Assembly: GCF_932526225.1 (NCBI RefSeq)
Contig: NC_064047.1
Location: forward strand, 3,223,501 to 3,287,500
Source of the DNA: Nematostella vectensis
Taxonomy: Eukaryota > Cnidaria > Anthozoa > Actiniaria > Edwardsiidae
Reading direction: 5' to 3'
DNA: 64,000 nt
Part shown: piece after piece, positions 54,885 through 64,000 of the stretch
How positions within the stretch are numbered: the first letter of the stretch is position 1
Layout of the letters: every line of letters begins with the position of its first letter
Made by a program: the position numbers and the translations under genes
Notes under the pieces: model-generated
Databases searched by the model: none
What the model saw: only the letters and a program-made list of their open reading frames with translations
What the model was told of the DNA's origin: nothing

Positions 54885-55756
54885 ATACATTTTTCGACAT
54901 TTTGTTTTAAGAATCCCTGATCAAAATAAAAAAGAAAAGAAGCTATTTCAAAAATCCAAGGTTGCGGTGGCCGAGTGGTTAAGGCGATGGACTTGAAATC
55001 CAATGGGATCTTACCGCGAAGGTTCGAACCCTGCCCGCAACGGTTCTTTTTTCTTCAAACAAATTTCTAATACTTTATTGATCCAGTTGAAATTTCGATG
55101 CAGTTTTATTATTTAAAAAAAGTAGGGACGAACATCCAAGGTTGCGGTGGCCGAGGAGTTAAGGCGTTGGACTAGAAATCTAATGGGATCTTCCCGCGCA
55201 GGTTCGAATCCTGCCCACAACGATACATTTTTCGACGCTTTGTTTGAAGAATCCTTGTTCAGAAAAACAAAGCGGAAATGAAGCTAATTCAAAAATCCAA
55301 TGTTGCGGTGGCCGAGTGGTTAAGGCGTTGGACTAGAAATCTCATGGGATCTTCCCGCGCAGGTTCGAATCCTGCTCGCAACGATACATTTTTGTTTGAA
55401 AAATCCCTGATCAAAATAACAAAGAGGTAAAAAAGCTATTGAAGAATCCAAGGTTGGGGAGGCCGAGTGGTTAAGTCGTTGGAATAGAAATCCAATGGGA
55501 TCTTCCCGCGCAGGCCCGAATCCTGCCCGCAACGATATATTTTTGTTTGTAAAATCCCTGATCAAATAAACAAAGAGGTAAAAATGCTATTTGAAAAATC
55601 CAAAGTTGCGGTGGCCGAGTGGTTAAGGCGTTGGACTAGAAATCCAATGGGATCTTCCCGCGCAGGCCCGAATCCTGCCCGCAACGATATATTTTTGTTT
55701 AAAAAATCCCTGATCAAAATAACAAAGAGGTAAAAATGCTATTTGAAAAATCCAAG

Positions 55757-55838
55757 GTTGCGGTGGCCGAGTGGTTAAGGCGTTGGACTAGAAATCCAAT
55801 GGGATCTTCCCGCGCAGGTTCGAATCCTGCTCGCAACG
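55757..55838 (+). tRNA. tRNA-Ser(AGA)
   Basis: Exact class A copy after M55605; T5 stop at 55844-55848. Confidence 0.94.
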
Positions 55839-56406
55839 ATACATTTTTGTTTGAAAAATCCCTGATCAAAATAACAAAGAGGTAAAAAAGCTATTTAAAA
55901 AATCCAAGGTTGGGGAGGCCGAGTAGTTAAGGCGTTGGAATAGAAATCCAATGGGATCTTCCCGCGCAGGCTCGAATCCTGCCCGCAACGATAAAGTTTT
56001 CGACATTTTGTTTGAAGAATGCCTGATCAAAATAAAAAAGAAGAAAAGAAGCTATTTCAAAAATCCAAGGTTGCGGTGGCCGAGTGGTTAAGGCGTTGGA
56101 CTTGAAATCCAATGGGATCTTCTCGCACAGGTTCGAACCCTGCCCGCAACGATACATTTTTCGACATTTTGTTTGAAGAATCCCTGATCAAAATAAAAAA
56201 AAAAGAAGCTATTTGAAAAATCCAAGGTTGAGGTGGCCGAGTGGTTAAGGCGATGGACTTGAAATCCAATGGGATCTTACTGCACAGGTTCGAACCCTGC
56301 CCGCAACGGTTCTTTTTTCTTAAAACATATTTCTAATACTTTATTGATCCAGTTGAAATTTCGATGCAGTTTTATTATTTAAAAAAAGTAGGGACGAACA
56401 TCCAAG

Positions 56407-56488
56407 GTTGCGGTGGCCGAGGAGTTAAGGCGTTGGACTGGAAATCTAATGGGATCTTCCCGCGCAGGTTCGAATCCTGCCCACAACG
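56407..56488 (+). tRNA. Class B unit with anticodon GGA
   Basis: Loop CTGGAAA gives anticodon GGA at 56440-56442, the only one seen in the window. It would read UCC and UCU without inosine. The body is class B (GGAG D loop, C5-A68 mismatch). The 1,732-bp partner at 58139 has AGA, so this is a single A34-to-G change. Confidence 0.65.
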
Positions 56489-57801
56489 ATAAATTTTTCA
56501 ACATTTTGTTTGAACAATCCCTGAACAAAATAGCAAAGCGGAAATGAAGCTAATTCAAAAATCCAATGTTGCGGTTACCGAGTGGTTAAGGCGTTGGACT
56601 AGAAATCCAATGGGATCTTCACGCGCAGGTTCGAATCCTGCTCGCAACGATACATTTTTGTTTGAAAAATCCCTGATCAAAATAACAGAGGTAAAAAAGC
56701 TATTTGAAGAATCCAAGGTTGGGGAGGCCGAGTGGTTAAGTCGTTGGAATAGAAATCCAATGGGATCTTCCCGCGGAGGCCGGAACCTGCCCGGAAGGAT
56801 AAATTGTTCGACATTTTGTTTGAAGAATGCCTGATCAAAAAAAAAAAAAGAAGCTATTTCAAAAATCCAAGGTTGCGGTGGCCGAGCGGTTAAGGCGTTG
56901 GACTAGAAATCTAATGGGATCTTCCCGCGCAGGTTCGAATCCTGTCCACAACGATACATTTTTCGACGCTTTGTTTGAAGAATCCTTGTTCAGAAAAACA
57001 AAGCGGAAATGAAGCTAATCCAAAAATCCAATGTTGCGGTGGCCGAGTGGTTAAGGCGATGGACTAGAAATCCAATGGGATCTTCACGCGCAGGTTCGAA
57101 TCCTGCTCGCAACGATACATTTTTGTTTGAAAAATCCCTGATCAAAATAACAAAGAGGTAAAAAAGCTATTTGAAGAATCCAAGGTTGGGGAGGCCGAGT
57201 GGTTAAGGCGTTGGATTAGAAATCCAATGGGATCTTCCCGCGCAGGCCCGAATCCTGCCCGCAACGATATATTTTTGTTTGTAAAATCCCTGATCAAAAA
57301 AACAAAGAGGTAAAAATGCTATTTGAAAAATCCAAGGTTGCGGTGGCCGAGTGGTTAAGGCGTTGGACTAGAAATCCAATGGGATCTTCCCGCGCAGGCC
57401 CGAATCCTGCCCGCAACGATAAATTTTTGTTTAAAAAATCCCTGATCAAAATAACAAAGAGGTAAAAATGCTATTTGAAAAATCCAAGGTTGCGGTGGCC
57501 GAGTGGTTAAGGTGTTGGACTAGAAATCCAATGGGATCTTCCCGCGCAGGTTCGAATACTGCTCGCAACGATACATTTTTGTTTGAAAAATCCCTGATCA
57601 AAATAACAAAGAGGTAAAAAAGCTATTTAAAAAATCCAAGGTTGGGGAGGCCGAGTAGTTAAGGCGTTGGAAAAGAAATCCAATGGGATCTTCCCGCGCA
57701 GGCTCGAATCCTGCCCGCAACGATAAAGTTTTCGACATTTTGTTTGAAGAATGCCTGATCAAAATAAAAAAGAAGAAAAAAAGCTATTTCAAAAATCCAA
57801 G

Positions 57802-57883
57802 GTTGCGGTGGCCGAGTGGTTAAGGCGTTGGACTTGAAATCCAATGGGATCTTCCCGCGCAGGTTCGAACCCTGCCCGCAACG
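57802..57883 (+). tRNA. tRNA-Ser(TGA)
   Basis: Exact class D copy between C57641 and E57959; T5 stop at 57889-57893. Confidence 0.94.
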
Positions 57884-58299
57884 ATACATTTTTCGACATT
57901 TTGTTTGAAAAATCCCTGATCAAAATAAAAAAAAAAGAAGCTATTTGAAAAATCCAAGGTTGAGGTGGCCGAGTGGTTAAGGCGATGGACTTGAAATCCA
58001 ATGGGATCTTACCGCACAGGTTCGAACCCTGCCCGCAACGGTTCTTTTTTCTTAAAACATTTTTCTAATACTTTATTGATCCAGTTGAAATTTCGATGCA
58101 GTTTTATTATTTAAAAAAAGTAGGGACGAACATCCAAGGTTGCGGTGGCCGAGGAGTTAAGGCGTTGGACTAGAAATCTAATGGTATCTTCCCGCGCAGG
58201 TTCGAATCCTGCCCACAACGATAATTTTTTCAACATTTTGTTTGAACAATCCCTGAACAAAATAGCAAAGCGGAAATGAAGCTAATTCAAAAATCCAAT

Positions 58300-58381
58300 G
58301 TTGCGGTGGCCGAGTGGTTAAGGCGTTGGACTAGAAATCCAATGGGATCTTCCCGCGCAGGTTCGAATCCTGCTCGCAACG
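58300..58381 (+). tRNA. tRNA-Ser(AGA)
   Basis: Exact class A copy between B58139 and the 81-nt C58450; T5 stop at 58387-58391. Confidence 0.94.
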
Positions 58382-59219
58382 ATACATTTTTGTTTGAAAA
58401 ATCCCTGATCAAAATAACAGAGGTAAAAAAGCTATTTGAAGAATCCAAGGTTGGGGAGGCCGAGTGGTTAAGTCGTTGGAATAGAAATCCAATGGGATCT
58501 TCCCGCGCAGGCCGGAACCTGCCCGCAACGATAAATTGTTCGACATTTTGTTTGAAGAATGCCTGATCAAAAAAAAAAAAGAAGCTATTTCAAAAATCCA
58601 AGGTTGCGGTGGCCGAGCGGTTAAGGCGTTGGACTAGAAATCTAATGGGATCTTCCCGCGCAGGTTCGAATCCTGCCCACAACGATACATTTTTCGACGC
58701 TTTGTTTGAAGAATCCTTGTTCAGAAAAACAAAGCGGAAATGAAGCTAATCCAAAAATCCAATGTTGCGGTGGCCGAGTGGTTAAGGCGTTGGACTAGAA
58801 ATCCAATGGGATCTTCACGCGCAGGTTCGAATCCTGCTCGCAACGATACATTTTTGTTTGAAAAATCCCTGATCAAAATAACAAAGAGGTAAAAAAGCTA
58901 TTTGAAGAATCCAAGGTTGGGGAGGCCGAGTGGTTAAGTCGTTGGAATAGAAATCCAATGGGATCTTCCCGCGCAGGCCCGAATCCTGCTCGCAACGATA
59001 TATTTTTGTTTGTAAAATCCCTGATCAAAAAAACAAAGAGGTAAAAATGCTATTTGAAAAGTCCAAGGTTGCGGTGGCCGAGTGGTTAAAGCGTTGGACT
59101 AAAAATGCAATGCGATCTTTCCGCGCAGATTAGAGTCCTGCCCGCAACGATATATTTTTGTTTAAAAAATCCCTGATCAAAATAACAAAGAGGTAAAAAT
59201 GCTATTTAAAAAATCCAAG

Positions 59220-59301
59220 GTTGCGGTGGCCGAGTGGTTAAGGCGTTGGACTAGAAATCCAATGGGATCTTCCCGCGCAGGTTCGAATCCTGCTCGCAAC
59301 G
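59220..59301 (+). tRNA. tRNA-Ser(AGA)
   Basis: Exact class A copy after F59068; T5 stop at 59307-59311. Confidence 0.94.
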
Positions 59302-60676
59302 ATACATTTTTGTTTGAAAAATCCGTGATCAAAATAACAAAACGGTAAAAAGGCTATTTGAAAAATCCAAGGTTGGGGAGGCCGAGTAGTTAAGGCGTTG
59401 GAATAGAAATCCAATGGGATCTTCCCGCGCAGGCTCGAATCCTGCCCGCAACGATAAAGTTTTCGACATTTTGTTTGAAGAATGCCTGATCAAAATAAAA
59501 AAGAAGAAAAGAAGCTATTTCAAAAATCCAAGGTTGCGGTGGCCGAGTGGTTAAGGCATTGGACTTGAAATCCAATGGGATCTTCCCGTGCAGGTTCGAA
59601 CCCAGCCCGCAACGATACATTTTTCGGCATTTTGTTTGAAGAATCCCTGATCAAAATAAAAAAAAGAAGCTATTTGAAAAATCCAAGGTTGAGGTGGCCG
59701 AGTGGTTAAGGCGATGGACTTGAAATCCAATGGGATCTTACCGCACAGGTTCGAACCCTTCCCGCAACGGTTCTTTTTTCTTAAAACATTTTTCTAATAC
59801 TTTATTGATCCAGTTGAAATTTCGATGCAGTTTTATTATTTAAAAAAAGTAGGGACGAACATCCAAGGTTGCGGTGGCCGAGTAGTTAAGGCGTTGGACT
59901 AGAAATCTAATGGGATCTTCCCGCGCAGGTTCGAATCCTGCCCACAACGATAAATTTTTCAACATTTTGTTTGAACAATCCCTGAACAAAATAGCAAAGC
60001 GGAAATGAAGCTAATTCAAAAATCCAATGTTGCGGTGGCCGAGTGGTTAAGGCGTTGGACTAGAAATCCAATGGGATCTTCCCGCGCAGGTCCGAATCCT
60101 GCTCGCAACGATACATTTTTGTTTGAAAAATCCCTGATCAAAATAACAAAGAGGTAAAAAAGCTATTTGAAGAATCCAAGGTTGGGGAGGCCGAGTGGTT
60201 AAGGCGTTGGATTAGAAATCCAATGGGATCTTCCCGCGCAGGCCCGAATCCTGCCCGCAACGATACATTTTTCGACATTTTGTTTGAAGAATCCCTGATC
60301 AAAATAAAAAAAAGAAGCTATTTGGAAAATCCAAGGTTGAGGTGGCCGAGTGGTTAAGGCGATGGACTTGAAATCCAATGGGATCTTACCGCACAGGTTC
60401 GAGCCCTGCCCGCAACGGTTCTTTTTTCTTAAAACATATTTCTAATACTTTATTGATCCAGTTGAAATTTCGATGCAGTTTTATTATTTAAAAAAAGTAG
60501 GGACGAACATCCAAGGTTGCGGTGGCCGAGGAGTTAAGGCGTTGGACTAGAAATCTAATGGGATCTTCCCGCGCAGGTTCGAATCCTGCCCACAACGATA
60601 AATTTTTCAACATTTTGTTTGAACAATCCCTGAACAAAATAGCAAAGCGGAAATGAAGCTAATTCAAAAATCCAAT

Positions 60677-60758
60677 GTTGCGGTGGCCGAGTGGTTAAGG
60701 CGTTGGACTAGAAATCCAATGGGATCTTCCCGCGCAGGTTCGAATCCTGCTCGCAACG
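60677..60758 (+). tRNA. tRNA-Ser(AGA) with a TGA-type spacer
   Basis: Exact class A body, but its spacer (T5 at 60764-60768 followed by CGACATTTTG) is the kind that normally follows D or C units, and an E unit comes next. The usual C unit is missing, which marks a one-unit deletion junction. Confidence 0.94.
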
Positions 60759-61172
60759 ATACATTTTTCGACATTTTGTTTGAAGTATCCCTGATCAAAA
60801 TAAAAAAAAGAAGCTATTTGAAAAATCCAAGGTTGAGGTGGCCGAGTGGTTAAGGCGATGGACTTGAAATCCAATGGGATCTTACCGCACAGGTTCGAGC
60901 CCTGCCCGCAACGGTTCTTTTTTCTTAAAACATATTTCTAATACTTTATTGATCCAGTTGAAATTTCGATGCAGTTTTATTATTTAAAAAAAGTAGGGAC
61001 GAACATCCAAGGTTGCGGTGGCCGAGGAGTTAAGGCGTTGGACTAGAAATCTAATGGGATCTTCCCGCGCAGGTTCGAATCCTGCCCACAACGATAAATT
61101 TTTCAACATTTTGTTTGAACAATCCCTGAACAAAATAGCAAAGCGGAAATGAAGCTAATTCAAAAATCCAAT

Positions 61173-61254
61173 GTTGCGGTGGCCGAGTGGTTAAGGCGTT
61201 GGACTAGAAATCCAATGGGATCTTCCCGCGCAGGTTCGAATCCTGCTCGCAACG
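61173..61254 (+). tRNA. tRNA-Ser(AGA)
   Basis: Exact class A copy between B61012 and C61325; T5 stop at 61260-61264. Confidence 0.94.
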
Positions 61255-61479
61255 ATACATTTTTGTTTGAAAAATCCCTGATCAAAATAACAAAGAGGTA
61301 AAAAAGCTATTTGAAGAATCCAAGGTTGGGGAGGCCGAGTGGTTAAGGCGTTGGATTAGAAATCCAATGGGATCTTCCCGCGCAGGCCCGAATCCTGCCC
61401 GCAACGATACATTTTTCGACATTTTGTTTGAAGAATCTCTGATCAAAATAAAAAAAAGAAGCTATTTGAAAAATCCAAG

Positions 61480-61561
61480 GTTGCGGTGGCCGAGTGGTTA
61501 AGGCGTTGGACTTGAAATCCAATGGGATCTTCCCGCGCAGGTTCGAACCCTGCCCGCAACG
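61480..61561 (+). tRNA. tRNA-Ser(TGA)
   Basis: Exact class D copy inserted between C61325 and E61636; T5 stop at 61567-61571. Confidence 0.94.
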
Positions 61562-61976
61562 ATACATTTTTCGACATTTTGTTTGAAGAATCCCTGATCA
61601 AAATAAAAAAAAAGAAGCTATTTGAAAAATCCAAGGTTGAGGTGGCCGAGTGGTTAAGGCGATGGACTTGAAATCCAATGGGATCTTACCGCACAGGTTC
61701 GAACCCTGCCCGCAACGGTTCTTTTTTCTTAAAACATATTTCTAATACTTTATTGATCCAGTTGAAATTTCGATGCAGTTTTATTATTTAAAAAAAGTAG
61801 GGACGAACATCCAAGGTTGCGGTGGCCGAGGAGTTAAGGCGTTGGACTAGAAATCTAATGGGATCTTCCCGCGCAGGTTCGAATCCTGCCCACAACGATA
61901 AATTTTTCAACATTTTGTTTGAACAATCCCTGAACAAAATAGCAAAGCGGAAATGAAGCTAATTCAAAAATCCAAT

Positions 61977-62058
61977 GTTGCGGTGGCCGAGTGGTTAAGG
62001 CGTTGGACTAGAAATCCAATGGGATCTTCCCGCGCAGGTTCGAATCCTGCTCGCAACG
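61977..62058 (+). tRNA. tRNA-Ser(AGA)
   Basis: Exact class A copy between B61816 and C62129; T5 stop at 62064-62068. Confidence 0.94.
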
Positions 62059-62441
62059 ATACATTTTTGTTTGAAAAATCCCTGATCAAAATAACAAAGA
62101 GGTAAAAAAGCTATTTGAAGAATCCAAGGTTGGGGAGGCCGAGTGGTTAAGTCGTTGGAATAGAAATCCAATGGGATCTTCCCGCGCAGGCCGGAACCTG
62201 CCCGCAACGATAAATTGTTCGACATTTTGTTTGAAGAATGCCTGATCAAAAAAAAAAAGAAGCTATTTCAAAAATCCAAGGTTGCGGTGGCCGAGCGGTT
62301 AAGGCGTTGGACTAGAAATCTAATGGGATCTTCCCGCGCAGGTTCGAATCCTGCCCACAACGATACATTTTTCGACGCTTTGTTTGAAGAATCCTTGTTC
62401 AGAAAAACAAAGCGGAAATGAAGCTAATCCAAAAATCCAAT

Positions 62442-62523
62442 GTTGCGGTGGCCGAGTGGTTAAGTCGTTGGAATAGAAATCCAATGGGATCTTCCCGCGC
62501 AGGCCCGAATCCTGCTCGCAACG
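62442..62523 (+). tRNA. A/C chimaeric unit
   Basis: GTTGCGG 5' end in the position of an A unit, but TTAAGTCG, GAATAG and CCCGAAT follow as in class C. Compared with the similar run A58764-C58916-F59068, one unit has been lost by exchange inside the tRNA. Confidence 0.65.
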
Positions 62524-62745
62524 ATATATTTTTGTTTGTAAAATCCCTGATCAAAAAAACAAAGAGGTAAAAATGCTATTTGAAAAGTCCAAGGTTGCGG
62601 TGGCCGAGTGGTTAAAGCGTTGGACTAAAAATGCAATGCGATCTTTCCGCGCAGATTAGAGTCCTGCCCGCAACGATATATTTTTGTTTAAAAAATCCCT
62701 GATCAAAATAACAAAGAGGTAAAAATGCTATTTAAAAAATCCAAG

Positions 62746-62827
62746 GTTGCGGTGGCCGAGTGGTTAAGGCGTTGGACTAGAAATCCAATGGGATCTTCCC
62801 GCGCAGGTTCGAATCCTGCTCGCAACG
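62746..62827 (+). tRNA. tRNA-Ser(AGA)
   Basis: Exact class A copy after F62594; T5 stop at 62833-62837. Confidence 0.94.
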
Positions 62828-63058
62828 ATACATTTTTGTTTGAAAAATCCCTGATCAAAATAACAAAACGGTAAAAAGGCTATTTGAAAAATCCAAGGTT
62901 GGGGAGGCCGAGTAGTTAAGGCGTTGGAATAGAAATCCAATGGGATCTTCCCGCGCAGGCTCGAATCCTGCCCGCAACGATAAAGTTTTCGACATTTTGT
63001 TTGTAGAATGCCTGATCAAAATAAAAAAGAAGAAAAGAAGCTATTTCAAAAATCCAAG

Positions 63059-63140
63059 GTTGCGGTGGCCGAGTGGTTAAGGCGTTGGACTAGAAATCCA
63101 ATGGGATCTTCCCGCGCAGGTTCGAATCCTGCTCGCAACG
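63059..63140 (+). tRNA. tRNA-Ser(AGA) in a TGA-unit position
   Basis: Exact class A body at a place where every similar block has a D (TGA) unit after C; T5 stop at 63146-63150. This looks like a recombination joint that replaced D-E-B by A. Confidence 0.94.
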
Positions 63141-64000
63141 ATACATTTTTGTTTGAAAAATCCCTGATCAAAATAACAAAGAGGTAAAAAAGCTATTTGA
63201 AGAATCCAAGGTTGGAGAGGCCGAGTGGTTAAGGCGTTGGATTAGAAATCCAATGGGATCTTCCCGCGCAGGCCCGAATCCTGCCGGCAACGATACATTT
63301 TTCTACATTTTGTTTGAAGAATCCCTGATCAAAATAAAAAAAAAGAAGCTATTTGAAAAATCCAAGGTTGAGGTGGCCGAGTGGTTAAGGCGGTGGACTT
63401 GAAATCCAATGGGATCTTACCGCACAGGTTCGAACCCTGCCCGCAACGGTTCTTTTTTCTTAAAACATATTTCTAATACTTTATTGATCCAGTTGAAATT
63501 TCGATGCAGTTTTATTATTTAAAAAAAGTAGGGACGAAAATCCAAGGTTGCGGTGGCCGAGGAGTTAAGGCGTTGGACTAGAAATCTAATGGGATCTTCC
63601 CGCGCAGGTTCGAATCCTGCCCACAACGATAAATTTTTCAACATTTTGTTTGAACAATCCCTGAACAAAATAGCAAAGCGGAAATGAAGCTAATTCAAAA
63701 ATCCAATGTTGCGGTGGCCGAGTGGTTAAGGCGTTGGACTAGAAATCCAATTGGATCTTCCCGCGCAGGTTCGAATCCTGCTCGCAACGATACATTTTTG
63801 TTTGAAAAATCCCTGATCAAAATAACAAAGAGGTAAAAAAGCTATTTGAAGAATCCAAGGTTGGGGAGGCCGAGTGGTTAAGGCGTTGGATTAGAAATCC
63901 AATGGGATCTTCCCGCGCAGGCCCGAATCCTGCCCGCAACGAGACATTTTTCGACATTTTGTTTGAAGAATCCCTGATCAAAATAAAAAAAAGAAGCTAT

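Larger units (their letters stand above)
51782..55301 (+). repeat. N-D-G-A higher-order repeat, round 6 (22 units)
   Basis: Unit starts: N51782, D51943, D52104, G52284, F52436, A52588, A52740, C52892, E53048, G53229, F53381, A53533, A53685, C53837, E53993, A54173, C54325, D54483, D54643, D54803, d54961, B55141. The inner unit set G-F-A-A-C-E is present twice (52284 and 53229, offset 945). The TGA run at 54483-55042 ends directly in a B unit, without the J-H-K tail seen elsewhere. Confidence 0.92.
55302..60028 (+). repeat. 1,731-bp higher-order repeat, two full rounds plus a third start (30 units)
   Basis: Unit starts: A55302, C55453, M55605, A55757, C55909, D56070, E56227, B56407 (GGA anticodon), A56568, C56718, B56872; A57033, C57185, M57337, A57489, C57641, D57802, E57959, B58139, A58300, C58450, B58603; A58764, C58916, F59068, A59220, C59372, D59533, E59688, B59868. 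The first two rounds of eleven units are offset by 1,731-1,732. The third departs at the F unit. Confidence 0.92.
1..64000 (+). repeat. Giant tandem array of tRNA-Ser-like units (402 units)
   Basis: The whole window is a head-to-tail array of 82-nt serine-tRNA-like bodies separated by AT-rich spacers. Units were counted by eye from the recurring 5' GTTG start and 3' CAACG end. All lie on the + strand; no inverted copy was seen. The reference body has a 7-bp acceptor stem, GCC/GGC D stem, TTGGA/TCCAA anticodon stem, a GGGA/TCCC variable stem typical of class II tRNA, a GCAGG/CCTGC T stem and G73. Both internal Pol III boxes match the eukaryotic consensus in intact copies, and most copies are followed within about 5 nt by T4-T7. 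The array is open at both ends. There are no stretches over 300 bases without a unit. Confidence 0.97.
60029..64000 (+). repeat. Array map 8: 25 units to window end
   Basis: Unit starts: A60029, C60181, E60336, B60516, A60677, E60832, B61012, A61173, C61325, D61480, E61636, B61816, A61977, C62129 (81 nt), B62281, X62442 (A 5' half, C 3' half), F62594, A62746, C62898, A63059, C63211, E63367, B63547, A63708, C63860. E-B-A recurs four times. The last 59 bases are spacer of C63860, so the array continues beyond the window. Confidence 0.9.

Noticed and set aside
313-62421. Many 60-132-codon open reading frames on both strands
   Set aside because: All lie over tRNA bodies and spacers, share the same repeated phrases in several frames, have no ribosome-initiation context or domain, and start or stop at random points of the repeat. 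They are artefacts of repeat translation, so none is listed as a coding gene.
1-64000. CRISPR-like repeat-spacer array
   Set aside because: The 82-nt repeated element folds as a class II tRNA with Pol III boxes, and the spacers are themselves repeated rather than unique.
1-64000. tRNA-derived SINE family
   Set aside because: Units are strictly head-to-tail on one strand, keep full 82-nt tRNA bodies, and show no poly-A tails, LINE-type 3' ends or target-site duplications.
1-64000. Bacterial, phage or organelle tRNA cluster
   Set aside because: No encoded 3' CCA, eukaryote-type A and B boxes, T-run stops without hairpins, and only serine-type bodies. The context fits nuclear Pol III genes.
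1-64000. Retroviral, LTR or other virus-like insertions
   Set aside because: No stretch departs from the tRNA unit-spacer pattern long enough to hold such an element.

Overview
The window is one uninterrupted head-to-tail array of serine-tRNA-like units. I count 402 tRNA-shaped units in 64,000 bases (mean spacing about 159 bases), all on the + strand, and the array runs off both ends of the window. Each unit is an 82-nt class II tRNA body plus an AT-rich spacer of about 70-100 bases that begins with a T4-T7 run, the expected RNA polymerase III stop. The reference unit starts GTTGCGG, has A box TGGCCGAGTGG, anticodon loop CTAGAAA at tRNA positions 32-38, a long variable arm, B box GGTTCGAATCC and discriminator G73. 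No 3' CCA is encoded and no unit has an intron. This points to a nuclear eukaryotic locus. The body resembles animal tRNA-Ser(AGA/TGA), and a nematode-like origin is possible, but the species cannot be fixed from this sequence. I find no protein-coding gene; the many 60-132-codon open frames are translations of the tRNA repeat. Unit codes used in the map entries: A = intact Ser-AGA body (100 units, about 50 of them exact copies by eye). D = intact Ser-TGA body (42 units, about 21 exact); d = D with a GATGG anticodon stem (6). B = AGA with a C5-A68 acceptor mismatch (45). C = GTTGGGG 5' end with an altered T arm (79). E = GTTGAGG, TGA, several mismatches (40). F = anticodon AAA with a broken T arm (23; one has AGA). 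G = GGAG-type D loop and broken anticodon stem, mostly anticodon CAA (22). H = anticodon CCA (5, plus one TGA relative). I = anticodon TTA (4). J = GTTGCCG, AGA (6). K = TGA with T at position 58 (4). M = AGA body with C54C55 in the T loop (10). N = AGA with a broken D stem (9). X = chimaeric or internally deleted units (7). Layout: the units are not shuffled at random but form higher-order repeats. At 1-14,483 are 2.6-kb and 648-bp blocks. At 14,484-18,722 a block containing a TGA-unit run is present three times. At 21,121-26,608 is a 2,744-bp tandem duplication. At 26,609-32,926 is a 3,159-bp duplication with a nested 795-bp duplication. At 36,246-51,781 a block is repeated at spacings of 3,201, 1,911, 2,552 and 3,201 bp. 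At 55,302-58,763 is a 1,731-bp duplication. Near-identity between distant copies implies recent unequal exchange or gene conversion. How it may work (inference): a core of exact A and D genes could supply bulk tRNA-Ser for UCN codons, while most other classes look like decayed copies carried along by block duplication. Several decayed classes carry non-serine anticodons (CAA, AAA, CCA, TTA) on a serine body. SerRS generally does not read the anticodon, so any stable transcript of these could mis-deliver serine or read UAA. Their structural defects make that uncertain.
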